From: Pegea sp. RAD2-039
Lineage: Eukaryota > Chordata > Thaliacea > Salpida > Salpidae
Direction of reading: 5' to 3'
Length of the DNA: 64,000 nucleotides
Assembly (NCBI GenBank): GCA_034620365.1
Contig: JAQGEQ010000064.1
Coordinates: 248,001-312,000, forward strand
The notes beneath the pieces were generated by a model. It was not told the origin of the DNA. It did no database searches and saw nothing but the letters and a program-made list of their open reading frames with translations. The translations under genes were made by a program, and so were the position numbers. This document shows, piece after piece, positions 24,730 to 37,289 of the stretch (position 1 is its first letter; every line of letters starts with the position of its first letter).

Positions 24730-25713
24730 TTAAAAATCGTAGCTGAAACGGGCTTTTACATTTGAACAAAGACTAAATGCACAACAATTTGATCTAATAA
24801 CCTTGAATATAATCGGTGATAAGCAAGCGTGTAATATTGGATTTAAAATACTACTAATCCATGCGAGGCAAAGACTAAAAGGATATAACTTCGTGTATAA
24901 AGAAGAATTGAATTCAATCAAATGCCACCAACCACCGACAGCAGACATGATAGTCAGAGATTGCAGAGGTAACCAGCAAATGATAAAAGCAATTATAATT
25001 GAAGAGCTAATAGAAACTACTCTTAGAGTTGGATTTTTTTTACGTTTTATCATTGCTTGTTGCTTTACAAGACACATTATACGGATATAACAGAGTGATA
25101 TGATAATAACTGGAATAAAAAATCCTACAACGGATTTTGTAAAATCAATTAAACCAGCTATTAACATCTTAGATAAAGATTGTGGAATGAAAAGCTGACA
25201 TTGAACGGTTGTGTTTGAGTTGTTATGTAGATCTGCTTGTGATGTAATCGAGTTACCTAATTCGTCAGTGTCTCTGATTGTCATCAACAATATTCGAGGA
25301 AAAGCTAAACAAAAAGATATAATCCAAATAACAGCACAGTTTATTTTTAAATATAATAACTTGGGTTTTGATTTATTAGAACTAGACACAAGTTTCCATC
25401 GGTCAATAGCAATTGCTGTTAAGAAAAAAATACTTGAGAACATATTGAAGCTAGGTATAGTACCACAGACCTTGCACATAAACAAACCAAATGGCCAATT
25501 CATTTCATTCATGTATACATATGCCCAAAACGGGATAGTCGATACAAAAAGAAAGTCTGAAACGGCTAGATTGAGTAGATAAACTAATATCGAAGTCCAT
25601 TTAGAAGTACTTTTTATAAGTATTATAACCAGAAGTAGATTTCCGAAAAATCCAATGAAAAAAATTAACATCAACATTGGAATTATCATCATTTTGATTA
25701 AGTCTCTAGCAAC
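24730..25713 (-). CDS. class A peptide GPCR with altered DRY and NPxxY motifs (RXFP3-like)
   Basis: Rhodopsin-family 7TM receptor in one large exon: first ATG at 25692, stop TAA at 24730-24732, 320 aa from that ATG. An acceptor-like ACTTACAG at 25714-25721 with the frame open to 25713 suggests a 5' exon for the extracellular N-terminus, which I could not find. Seen: TM1 FFGNLLLVI, TM2 LAVSDFLFVSTIPFW, WPFGLFMCK before TM3, disulfide Cys in ECL2 (VQCQLF), TM6 FIICWLPLQ, TM7 SSILNPILH. DRY is DRW and NPxxY is NPILH, and the usual IAVVH after DRY is missing. The STIPFW and WPFG motifs place it with the angiotensin/chemokine/RXFP3 branch; TM5-TM7 layout is most like relaxin-3 receptors. Closely related to the receptor at 36.2 kb, which keeps both motifs. 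It may be a biased, decoy or decaying receptor; the frame is intact. A long antisense frame at 25211-25582 is a shadow. Confidence 0.9.
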   Translation of the reverse strand, partial: VARDLIKMMIIPMLMLIFFIGFFGNLLLVIILIKSTSKWTSILVYLLNLAVSDFLFVSTIPFWAYVYMNEMNWPFGLFMCKVCGTIPSFNMFSSIFFLTAIAIDRWKLVSSSNKSKPKLLYLKINCAVIWIISFCLAFPRILLMTIRDTDELGNSITSQADLHNNSNTTVQCQLFIPQSLSKMLIAGLIDFTKSVVGFFIPVIIISLCYIRIMCLVKQQAMIKRKKNPTLRVVSISSSIIIAFIICWLPLQSLTIMSAVGGWWHLIEFNSSLYTKLYPFSLCLAWISSILNPILHACLSPIIFKVIRSNCCAFSLCSNVKARFSYDF

Positions 25714-27589
25714 CTGTAAGTTTTGTTGTAATTTGTAAACTGTTGATAAAAAACACCAAGTTCATTTACAACTGCTGATAATTTTACATTTTTTAAAGCA
25801 AATTTACAACTGTATATTAAAAATAATTTTCAAAATAACAACTCACAATTTAATTTTTTATTATTAGTCGATAAAAATTTTTTAATAAATTGTTTAAATA
25901 TAAAAACTTTCATCAAAAAGTAACTCTTATCTAACTGACAAATTTCAAAACATATTTTGAATGGTTTTAGCTTAAAAAGAAACCTTTTCCGATATAAAAT
26001 CTCATTACAGTGAAATACTACAAACAATAATTAGATTAACATTTCAAAATCATTGAAGTCTTCAAATTCAATAGATCAATTTTGATAAAACTCATGATTT
26101 ATAAGAAACAAAAACCTTTGAAAATTAAACTTAATTACTATTTGCTATTAGTCTCTAAATAATAAAAGTTTCATCTGTAACCCAAGAAAACGTCTAAAAT
26201 AAAGAAGTAGTGAAAATCAAAGAGTCTTTATAAATATAATCGACTATCAGCTTGTGACGGTGAAAGCAAATTTTGGTTTTTTAGTGGTATTTAGTCCAAT
26301 CTTATTTTCTAAGAAAACAAAATAAAGAAAAAATAAATTAAACTTAAAGTTATAAAGTTACAGAGAATTCTGGCTGATCAAATCAAACCTAAAACTTAAG
26401 AACAAGCTTTATTTTTTAGCACTGAGAAACACATCATGTAAACACAGGAAATTAGAAGGTTGTAACAAATGAAATTTAGTTATACAATCGACACTAAAAT
26501 TTTTGATCTAAGATTTATCTAAACCCTTTTTTTGTCGATCAATTTTTTTCTTTCTTTTTTTTTGAATTAATAGAAGATTTTATATATCTTTGATGTACTA
26601 ATATTCAATTAATACCTTAAGCAATTGACAATTATAAAAATCGTTACATAAAACTTATATAACACAAAAAAAGTATTTGAATCAATTTCGAGATGTTTTA
26701 AGTTATTTTGAAAATTTTCTTATAACTTTTCATTCAATTTTTTTTTTCAAAAATTTTCTTGACAAATTTTAAGTTAAATACTCATTTAAATTTAAGCAGT
26801 GTCCATTAGTGGAACAGTTTATTAGATTTAGATGTAAGTTTATATTTCAAAGTTGTTTATATTTTGTTTATTTTTTTCCATCTTGTAATGGTAGAATAAA
26901 AATAAGATAAATCTATACAGATTAAAACTTTTAATTTGAACTTTCAATTCGTTTATTTTCTATTAAAAGAATTTTTTTTTTCATTTTGTAAACTTTTAAT
27001 ATATATTTTTTAATAATTCTAAAGTTATATATTAAAAAAAGTTTTGTTCTTTTAATATTAATTAGAGGAAATATTTGTAGCTGTTATGAGCAAAAAGCTT
27101 TAGACAAACATCTAAACATTAAACAATTTAGAAATTGAAATTGAATTGCAAATATTTCTCACAAAAATATATAATTTTTTAGGCAAACAACTTGCAACAA
27201 TTACATCATTAAGCTTTTATCGATTAATAGCTAAAAAATAAATTAACATAAAACCAGATAAAACATTAGATAACAGATGTTATTTATTCACGGATTTTTA
27301 TTCAAGGTATTTTTTGAAAGCTAAGATTTTAGTTAGTAAACTTTGTAACAGAGAAATCAGTAAAATTTCAAACATAAACAACAACTTTTTCCTTGAATGA
27401 CACGATAGTAAACATTAAGAAGTCCATTCAGATTTTTTCGAAACATTTTTTTTAAGTATTTGTTTTCAAACTTTTTATATCATTTGAATGGTTTAGTTAA
27501 GTTCATTTATTTTGTTGTAAAAAATTAACAGAACTGTTTATAAATTTGATGGGAATTTTTAAAATTAAAGATCAAGTTGTTGGTTTTTC

Positions 27590-27901
27590 TTATTCATAAT
27601 TTTCTCGCTTGGTTTCATCAGGAACCTTTTCATGAAAAATATCCTCATGTATGATTGTAACTGCTTGTTTAGTGGCTCGTTGTACAAAATGTTTAGAGTT
27701 ACGTTGTTGCTGTAAAAATAATTTCTTCATTTAGTGGGTTGTTGTCCACAGCTTTTACCAAAGCGACAAAAATCAGATGAAAATCAGCAGAACTTACAGA
27801 TGGTTTTCTCACAATAGTGGACTTCCAAAGTTAACTTTTCAATTTTTCACTTCTTGTGACTTTTTTCTATGTTCTGTTTTTGTAGTCAAAAAGTTCATCA
27901 T
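27590..27901 (-). CDS. candidate small gene, 56 aa, two coding exons
   Basis: Hand-built model: exon 27901-27851 starts ATGATG after a good acceptor (TTCTCTTTCAG) and encodes MMNFLTTKTEHRKKSQE; a GTGAAA donor then joins in phase to exon 27709-27590, after acceptor ATTTTTACAG, encoding a hydrophilic tail (QQRNSKHFVQRATKQAV, then HEKVPDETKRENYE) and TAA. A further upstream spliced piece near 28160-28130 (ATGGAAGTATTTGAAGAG then GTAACA) could be a 5' UTR exon. No family recognised. Supported only by splice signals, phase and non-random residue content. Confidence 0.3.
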
Positions 27902-30287
27902 ATTTCTGAAAGAGAATAATAATCGACAATAAGATAATTAACCATCTAAAACTTCAAAACTGTTGGTTCTTTGTTCAATTTACAGAAAATATTCAAATCT
28001 CTAACGTCAATCTTTCTACGTTGGAAGAAAAGATTTTCTAGAATTGTACAGATAATGATGATATAAAATCGATAAAGATCTCCTTCCAGTTTTTCATTGT
28101 TGTTTTTGTTGTTTGTTTGTTACCTCTTCAAATACTTCCATTCTTGTAGAGAACACCTGTAAGATCACCTAAGACGTTTTTTGTAGAAAGGTTAGAAAGT
28201 AACTTTAGTATAAAATCGAAAATTGAATATCAGAATTTTCATTTTAAAGTTTTCTGTTAAAAGAAATTTCAAATTGAAACAAGATGGTTTTGTATATCGG
28301 AGTTTTTTTCTTTCTCTTTCATTATCATGTAACCAAACCTCTATTTTTATGCTTTTAAACAATAAAATTTCTAGTTAAATTCGCCAGGGACGTAAAACTT
28401 TGATAAAATTACAAAGATTAGAGGCGGTTTGTGTTTAGAAAATTTTAAAGTATTTAAGAATAGCTTACAATTAGTGAGTCATCTGAAATTTAAACAATAA
28501 AATTATAAATTGATGTCTTGTTATTAGCAAATTTTAAAGATCAACGTTTTTCTTTTCTTAAAAAATGTTTTTTTTTTTAATTTCTCTTAAGTTTTTTCAC
28601 TGACTCCAGGTATTCAGCCAACAAAACTAAACAAAAACTTGTCTAAGATAAATTGAAATCAAAACCTGTTTAAATATCATGCTGCTAAGAATTTTTCTAC
28701 TTATGTGTTTTAAGACTAAAATTGAAATAAGTTTTTTTATTATTAAATTATTAAAGAAAATTATATTTTTGTGAAATCTAAACATAATAAATAAAAGTTT
28801 GTCTGTCTGTCTGAAAAGAAAAGAGTTTGTAATAAACAATTTATATAAAATATAGTTGTAAGGATCATTTGTATAAATATTATTTTAGTTATATTGATCG
28901 AAAAAATGGACCTAAAATTTGACTATAAATATTCCAGTTTTAAAATCGACACCTAAAAAAGTTTAAAAATAATAATTATAAATAAAAGTCAAATTCTGTA
29001 ATTACAATACAGAAAAGAAAATACTTATAAGTATTATTCATTAGATATTTGAAAATAAACATAAATTATAGATAAAATAAAAACTTTAAAAATGAAACCT
29101 TTTTTTAAACGTTTAAAGCTCTTAAGTTTTTTATTAATTATTTAAAGTACTTGAAATATGTTCTGTTAAAATAATTTATTACAGTAAATTTTGTCAAATA
29201 CATTTTTCAATTTAAAATTAAGATGAGGCTTAAATGAACTATTAAAAATTTACCTGTAACATTTTGAACATTTATTCTTCTACATAAAACCCTCATACCA
29301 TTAAATAGGAAAATTGAAAAGCAGAATAATATTTTAAAAATTATTTTTTAAATCTGTCTGAAAAGTCAGAATTCACAAAATAAAAGAAAATATTTATCTC
29401 GAAATTTAGAAGGAAAACATTTGAATTGATTCGTTTTCTGTTTAATATAAATAATTAAAACCATTTTGAAAACTGATTTTAATTTATATATAAGAAAATA
29501 TTAACGATTATATTAGTTAGATCCAATAGTAAATATCTAAAGAGTAGATCTGAGATTTAAACTAAATCTAATTAAATATCTTCTATAGAGACATAATGGT
29601 CTGGATATCTCGGTAAAAACTAATAGATTTATGATTAAATTTTAAATTATGTATATGGTTTAGTAAAAGACAACTTATACTTTTATTACGTTTTCCAGTT
29701 AGAACAAATATTGATTTTTTGTTGGATGTCATGAACTATTCCATTAGTTGTAACCATTCCACGAAACTCTAATTAGCTGAAAACATAAAAGTGTTTGTTT
29801 CAGAAAACCAAACATTCATTGAAAAACGTTTAATTTTTAATTAAACTAAATGTAAACAACTAAAGTAGTACAACTAAAGTATTTGTAAAAGTGCATTAGT
29901 TCTACTAAAGAAAATAAAGTCAAAAGTTAAATGAATAAATTGAAAAGAACTTACCTAGAGATTTAATAATTCCTTAAAATAATATATTTATGAAAAAGTT
30001 TATACTTTTGGGTTTATATCTTCTGTTTTAGGTTTTCAAAACTCTTTTAGTTACCTTTTTAATAATCGTTTTTTTGATTACTGGTTTTATTAAAATACTT
30101 TTACTAAATATCAAGAAATAAAAAATCAAATTATTGTGATTGATAAGTCCTTTAACTTGTACGATAATATTTAATTAAAAGTATTTAAAGTAATCTAGAG
30201 GTAATATTTATTAAAAAAGACGTTTATTGAACACTTTTCTTTAAAAGAAATTTCAATTTAGAATAATTTTAGTAGATAATTTATTCG

Positions 30288-30360
30288 TGAGAATGTGTGT
30301 TAGCGAGAGGTGCTCTTTTCAGGCACCCTTCTTCGCGTTTATTGAAATAAATAAATAAAT
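30288..30360 (+). mobile_element. 3' terminal fragment of the LINE seen at 41.8 and 45.8 kb
   Basis: The fragment GAGAATGTGTGTTAGCGAGAGGTGC through GCGTTTATTGAAATAAATAAATAAAT is the reverse complement of the end shared by the two longer copies. It keeps the GGTGC/GCACC hairpin and the (TAAA)-type tail. Only about 70 bp is left, so it is a very short 5' truncated insertion, oriented plus. Confidence 0.6.
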
Positions 30361-33300
30361 AGTTTTTAGTTTTTAAAATTTTTAAGTCTTAAGCAACAGA
30401 TGCTTATATAAGACATCACAAAAGCCTCCAGAATATTCCACAAACAATCAAACCAGCTTTGATTGAAAATAATGTTGATGAAATTTAGATTTTCTTTTCT
30501 GAATTTCATCTAGAAGCTACCTTACAAAGAAAAGTTAAAAGTCTTAAAGAGTCGACTTTCTTATGAGACTGTTAAGTAATTTCAACCACTAATTCTAAGT
30601 GTTTTGTGTAAGTGTTTCTTAGTTAAAGAGCTTTTTACACGTCAACTTGTTAAGTCGACAAAATATTAATATATTAACTTGTTTGTAGTTTGAGTTTTGA
30701 CCAGCTCGTAAAAAATAGGTTAAGATTTTTTATGATATCAAATTCTATTTGTGATTTTTCAGTTAGAAAAAATTGTAACAAAAAAACAATGGATTTTTTC
30801 AGCAAATTTTGAAATATTTTCAAAAAACTTTTGAGCTGGATTATATTACATAATTTTCAAGAATTTCTTTTCTACTTAAATATCATTTTTGTTATTTTTT
30901 GGTGAAGTTTGAGTTTTTAATTATTTATTTTACTTTTATTGATCTTTTCATATTTGTATCCAATTAATTTTCAACCTTTTTTAATTGACTTCTATCAATA
31001 AACTTAAATTGATTGAAAGAGAATAACAATTTGTTTTCAAGAAAATTTTACAGGAATTCTCTTTTAGTTAACTTAAATGTATTTTAACCAAATTGGAAAC
31101 AGAAAATAGTTTGTTTAATTGTTCCTCATTAACCAATTTGCTAGAACAGTTAGTTTAAAAACATATAAAGATATTTTTAAGTATGTTTGTAAGCTAATTT
31201 GTTTATTTGTTTGTTTTTATCTACTTCAAAATTGGTAATTTTCTACTTAAGTATCAACTAAACATTTTAAGTTTTCAATTTTATGGTTTCTTACTTTTAA
31301 ACTGGAAGTTTTCTTTTCATATTTTGCTTAAAAGTAAACAAACTGGTTTTTGAATTAAAATAATTCTTTTTTGGCAAAATTTTTTAGATTCGGTGAAAAA
31401 CATTTTTGGCCAATAAATTATTTTAATGTTTTCTGAATTATAAATTTAATTATCAAATTTAAAATCGTAATTGTTTAATCTATCTGCCATATGAAACACA
31501 AAACAATTTATTCGTTGCTTTTTCATAACAGATAACTTAAAAACAAATTCTTAAAATTTATATAAAAAAGTTTTAACTAGAAAATATTTAACTTATATTA
31601 AAAGAAACTTAAATATTTTGGAAATAATTTTCATGAAGAAAATAAAATTGTCTTTAAACTCACTTAAATATTCTACAAAATTATTTTGTGCTTGATTAAG
31701 TACAGCATCTATTTTTAAAGTAAAAATATGAGAATTGTTTTTAAAACCAGATGCTTTTGCTATTACTTATTTAAAATTGATCTTCTATTATCTTTAAATC
31801 ATTCTTTCAATTTATTGTTTGATTAAAATATCCCAAAAATACAACTTGTAAATTATTCATTCAAAAGACGTCCATACTTTTTCTATTTACAATAATTTGT
31901 CAATAGCTATTTAGTTAATGCTAATTTCAAACTATTAATTAATTAATTATAATAAGTTTTTTCCATAAATGTAATCTGTTTATGATAAAAACAATCGCTT
32001 TGACAGATCAATAAAAAGATATATTAGTTTCATCTTGAATATTTACCTTGCTTCTAGGAATTAATTAAATAGATTTAGATTTAGTCTTTTGATTAAACAA
32101 AAAGTAGATTTATTAAAACTCTTAAAGATTGAGAAATATATTTTCGTACTTTAGCCTAATAACTTTTCAGTTTGATAACTTTATAAATATTTTACTGAAG
32201 CTAATTAGATATTTACAAAAATCTGGCTTTTAGCCGAATTTTAATGAATACTTTTAACTGGAAGAAAAATATATTTGTTGTGGGCAAATATATCAAATCT
32301 AACTGACTGTCTTGGTCAACTTGTTTTGTTTTTTAGATTTTATTTATAATCGATAATTAATATGAAAACTTCAAACCGTAAACTTTTTCAGTTATGATTT
32401 GTTTTTGTTTCTTAATTAATTTAAAAAATCTTTATAACTTTTATAATTAGGTTAGTTTAACCAACAATTTTGTTTGAAAAGGATATTTTTTTTTACTATT
32501 TGGCTACTTTTTGGTTTGAAAATTTTAGCCTAGGTGAAAGTTTAATAAAAAAATTTGATGTTTTATGGAAATATTGATCATATTAGATAGAGTTAGAAAT
32601 AGAAAAATTGCTAATATCTAATAAACTTTTAAAAAAGTAGTTTTTTTTTAGATAATTTTTTATATATTTCAACAGATTTAAGTTTAAACTTATCTTGAAG
32701 TGAGTATTTAAAGATTAAACTAATTAAAATCTATTAAGTTCGATTATTAATAAAATTTTTGGCAATTTTCAAAGTTGGTTTTGCCAACATAAGTTAAGCT
32801 TTTCTAAGTAGAAAATCTTAATTTGAAGATGATTCATTTTTATTAACTGAACATATTTTTTAGTTTTATGATTTTATCAAAAGTTTTAAGGTCCAAATTT
32901 TGTTTATACAAAAAAATAGACTGATACGACTGAATATATCATTTTGAGAAACTTTTAAATTATTAATTAATTTCTTTCACCAGGTCCTTCATATTTTCAA
33001 AATTTATACCAAAAAGTTAGAAATAGAATATTATCTTTTGAATATTTTGCTAACTAGAAATAATTTTAACTTGAAAATGAATCCTTATGAACCTTGTAAA
33101 ATTTGCTCAAAAAAATTCGTTAAAGTTTTTAGTAGCCAAGGGAAATAAACCAACATTAGAATTATTCAGATACATCAACCTTATTACAAGTCAATATTTC
33201 CATTTTTTGTCAGCTTTTTTACCAAAAATTGTGTCAATATTTAGCGAACTTTGCTGTAATTTTTATAAAACTTTGGTGCATTTACGAATTAAATATAAAT

Positions 33301-36182
33301 GTTAACAAGAAACCATAAAATATTTCATCTAAAACCGTTTTTTTGAGATATTTTATTTAAATTTTAATTATTTAATTAATTCCAATTAATTGCTTGTTTA
33401 AAAGATTTACTTTTTTAACGGTTTTAGAAACAATATTTTCTTTTTAACAGTTTTTGAAAATTTTTTCATCTTATTATTTTGGAGCTTTTCTTTATTCTAA
33501 AATTACTTTTTCAGGAAAATTACTGTAACATGTAAATTACAATTTATACAAAAGCAACTCAATAAAATAAGGAAATCTAGCTAAAGGAAAAACTAATTTT
33601 TTTATCTTTCTAAAATAACAACTAAATCTAAGAATTTAACTTTTGAATAATATAATAAATGTCTTCAATATTTCAGTATCTTTAATATTATCTAGTCTGT
33701 TGCTTTCAAAATTTAAAAGAATTATCTAATCAATGAGTTGAAATTGGATATTTGCTGTCCACTTCCATGTCTTAACTGCATTTAATTAATTATTTATGAC
33801 ACAGAAATTACTGTCATACTTAAAAATTGTATTTCAATCAATATTTACTCGAAAAAATAAGTTTTGAAAAAAAATTTCAATATGTTAATTGAATGAGATA
33901 TTAGATTCAGTTAGTGAACTGGAATTATTACTCTTCTGAAAACTCAGGCACACTCCTTTGCATTTATTCAAATAATTAAATAAGAATTAAACTTCAGATT
34001 ATAGAGAAAAGATTTAGATTTAGATTCCTTTTTTTTTGGTATTAAAATCAGTTTGAATAATTTCAATTTAAAATTTAAACCCATTTGACATTTGACTTAA
34101 AGAATTTTTTTAAAGATTAATCTGTAAAAAATTGTGGAGAATTTTAACAGTAATTTCAGAACACTGTTGATGTAGACAGTGGTAGTACTAGCCGCCTTTT
34201 TTACATTTGAAATTGAAGTTAAAAGCACATGAAACGAAAAAGTAGTTTAGTGCTTTCACTATTTTCAAAGATTATTTACTTAAAAATGAATTTGTCGAAA
34301 GGTTGTGCAAGTTCTTACAAGTATTTATTTTTATTAACAGAACTTTTTTTAAATTCATATTTCTATAATCATAGAAAATCCATTCTTTTCAAAGAGCTAT
34401 AATTTGAAATCTGTATAAAAATCTTTTTTTATTTTTACTAAGATGTCTTCTTCAACATGAATTCAACGTTTGTTGTTCAACTTTTTTGTAATTTATGAGA
34501 ATATCGATAAAAATTGACAGTTTTTATTCAGAACCAACATTTTTAGCTTCAAAATTTCAAAGCAAAACAACTGAAAAGTTAAAAGTTATTTTTTAAATTT
34601 GATTTAGCAAGTTGCAGAAACTTTATGTGAGTTTTCGTTAATTCATTTCTTTAAAAAATAATTATTTAAAATTAAGAAATCGTTTAATTTTATTAGCTTG
34701 ATTTATTATAAATATTTTTACTGGACAATTTATAATTTCTAAACTTTTTTAAACTTAGATTGAAAATGTCAAAATTGTCAACTATAGTTTTAATAATAAA
34801 ATAAAACTGTATTTAAAAGACATCATTTTTAAATAATTATCAAAACATATTTACTTAAAAAGTAAATTAATATTCTTATAATTGTTCAAAAAATTTAATT
34901 TCTTTCAAGGTTATCAAGGTTTATTTGTTTTTAGTAAACTGAATCACCTCATATCTAATTTAATTTCTAAAGACTTTTAGTTTTAAAGATATGTTTTGGC
35001 AGGCATCCAAAATACGTTTTTTTTTGCCATCAACTAAACAAATAATTGATAACCAAATCTTAACTTTTAAATTTTAAAATAGTTTTTAAACTCTTTAACT
35101 CTTGAATTTAGTTTTGTTCTATTCTTAACACTATAAAAAATAATGTTTCTGTATTTACAGAGTTTAATTTTTATTTGCTTAAAAATTTGACAAATAGATA
35201 AAAATATTTTTCAAATTAAACTCTAAAATTAAAACTTGTTTAAACCTTCAAAAATTAACCTTTATAATTGTTGAAACGTAAATAATTTGTTGAAGAAAAC
35301 AACAAAAAAGTTTCTACTTTTTTCCAAATTTCCTTAAATCGATTTGTAGACGAAAAAATATTCCAGAATTTCGAATTATTTCTATCGATTTTGCTAATAT
35401 GTGTCAAGGTAACTTTACAGTCTTTACAATCTCTTGGTGGTTTTACTTCACAAATAATCAAATTAATAACAAATCTGTGAGTAACTTAAAAAAATTGATT
35501 GAATTGAACAACTTTTTAATTCAGAATTTGTTCAGAATTTTAAAGAAAGTTTATCAACAATAACAGATGAACAAATAGTTGAAAACGTTAACTTTGTCAT
35601 ACCAACAACATATATTTATCGATTAATATATAAACTGTTCTTACTTTGGTCAAGAAAAACAACTTTATCTAAACTTTTGTTAATAAAATTTTGTGAGTTT
35701 TTCAATTGTAAATTTAGTTAAGAAATCTCTGATTAATAATTTGTTATTATGACTTTATATGATGCAGATATTCTTTTCAAAAGTCATCTTTTAAATCTTT
35801 TTGACTTATAATTTTTTCAGATAAACTTTTTCAAGTCATTTTTCATCAAAATATTGATATTAGAAAGTTAATTAATCAGTGACGCTTGTGTTATAGATAA
35901 TCTGCTAAAATGAAATTTAAAAATCGAAATATTTGATGTTTAGCAACATTTGTTTAATTCGGAAATTATTTGAACAAATTTTGTAATCTTGAAAAGTATT
36001 TCCTAATCCAGAAAAACTGCCGACCAAACTCATAATTTATGCCATTAGTCACTAACCTCTGTATGTAAGAAGGTCGTGTTCATTTTCATGTTTTTCTAAT
36101 TCAAACATTATATGAAAATTTCTTTTATTTTAGTAAACTTTCAATTTTTTTTCTAAAATTCAGAAACTGAAAAGTTTTGAAA

Positions 36183-37289
36183 ATGTTTGTTAGTGTAACT
36201 TACATCTTTATTTTCTGTGTTGGCATGATTGGAAATATCTCTCTACTCATTGTGTTATGTCGTCAAAACAGAAGCTGGTCATCAACAATGACTTATCTTC
36301 TACAATTAACAATCTCTGATCTACTTTTTGTTTCAACATTACCATTCTGGACAGTAGTTAAGATGAACGGGAGCGATTGGCCATTTGGACTTTTTATGTG
36401 CAAATTAGTAGGAACTATTCCCTCATTTAATATGCTTTCGAGTGTATACTTCTTAACAGCGATCGCAGTCGACCGCTACATTGCTGTGGTCCATTCAAAT
36501 GGACCTAGTAGACGTTTAAGGTCAAAGCAAGTTGTTAAAATTATCTGTGCTGGAGTGTGGGTCTTTTCAGCTTTACTTGGTGTGTCTAGAACTCCTTTTA
36601 TGACGTTAAAACAACCTGAACAATACAACTTAACAGCTTTACAACCAAATACAACTTTACAAGATTCAAATTCTACAAGTTTACAATGCCAATTTTTTTT
36701 ACCACCGGGTCCAAATAAACTCAGTATTTCTGGTTGGTTAGAATTCACAAAAGCTACCGTCGGGTTTTTTATTCCAGTGATTACTATTAGTTACAGCTAC
36801 ACGAGAATAATTATAACCGTCAGACATAAAACTATGGAAAGTAGTAGTAGAACTCCTGTCAATAGAGTTACAACTTTAGGAAGTGTTGTGATTTTATTCT
36901 TCGTTCTTTGTTGGTTGCCATATAACACTATATTGTTGTACTCAGCTTTTTGTGGTTGGTGGAAACTCTGTGGAGATTTTGAAGATGAATTTGTCATAAA
37001 ACTGTTCGAAATTTCAAATTGCATAGCTTGGAGCAACTGTATTATGAATCCTATTCTTTACGCGTTTACAACGCCGAGTCTTCGAAAAAACTTTTTCGAT
37101 TTGTTTAGTTTTAGAAAAAAAACTAAAAAGCCTAAAAAATCGAATGGTAGAACGCTAAAGACAACAGCTTTAGAAGGAAATGAAACGGAAACGTTAACTA
37201 TTTGTTCTCAACAACAAAATACTTTTCCGAAATGTTGCATTAACAAGAATCTGGAACCACAACCAGTAGTAGCGGAAGTTTACTCCTAG
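36183..37289 (+). CDS. class A peptide GPCR, relaxin-3-receptor-like
   Basis: Intact 7TM receptor, 368 aa from the ATG at 36183. An in-frame TGA lies 15 bp upstream (36168-36170), so either this ATG is the start or a 5' exon joins between that stop and the ATG; an acceptor-like TTCAG ends just before 36165. The protein begins directly in TM1 (IFCVGMIGNISLLIV), unusual for a peptide receptor. Seen: TM2 LTISDLLFVSTLPFW; WPFGLFMCK; TM3 FLTAIAVDRYIAVVH with a canonical DRY; ECL2 with N-glycosylation sequons (YNLTAL, PNTTLQ, SNSTSL) and the disulfide Cys; TM5 KATVGFFIPVITISYSYTRI; TM6 RVTTLGSVVILFFVLCWLPY; TM7 CIAWSNCIMNPILYAF; a basic then Ser/Thr-rich tail. The K(A/V)xxGFxxP, RVTxxxxxxxxxFxLCWLP and CxAxSNxxxNPxLY patterns fit RXFP3/4 better than angiotensin or chemokine receptors, but the ligand is unknown. 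Paralogue of the receptor at 24.7-25.7 kb. Confidence 0.92.
   Translation: MFVSVTYIFIFCVGMIGNISLLIVLCRQNRSWSSTMTYLLQLTISDLLFVSTLPFWTVVKMNGSDWPFGLFMCKLVGTIPSFNMLSSVYFLTAIAVDRYIAVVHSNGPSRRLRSKQVVKIICAGVWVFSALLGVSRTPFMTLKQPEQYNLTALQPNTTLQDSNSTSLQCQFFLPPGPNKLSISGWLEFTKATVGFFIPVITISYSYTRIIITVRHKTMESSSRTPVNRVTTLGSVVILFFVLCWLPYNTILLYSAFCGWWKLCGDFEDEFVIKLFEISNCIAWSNCIMNPILYAFTTPSLRKNFFDLFSFRKKTKKPKKSNGRTLKTTALEGNETETLTICSQQQNTFPKCCINKNLEPQPVVAEVYS

Larger units (their letters stand above)
25714..36160. other. 10.5-kb AT-rich region between divergent GPCR genes
   Basis: This should include the promoters and unseen 5' exons of both receptors. I find no conserved protein. The only items I can support weakly are a possible two-exon small gene (27590-27901, -) and a LINE 3' tail (30288-30360). 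Short frames at 28627-28839, 33087-33305 and 35255-35461 have the residue make-up of random AT-rich DNA. Confidence 0.5.

Noticed and set aside
24803-25582. Plus-strand frames opposite the GPCR
   Set aside because: Antisense shadows of a clear 7TM protein.
33087-33305. 72-codon frame as N-terminal exon of the plus-strand GPCR
   Set aside because: No glycosylation sites or Cys pattern typical of such N-termini, and no donor I trust; residue content looks random.
36476-37036. Minus-strand frames opposite the second GPCR
   Set aside because: Antisense shadows; no family match.
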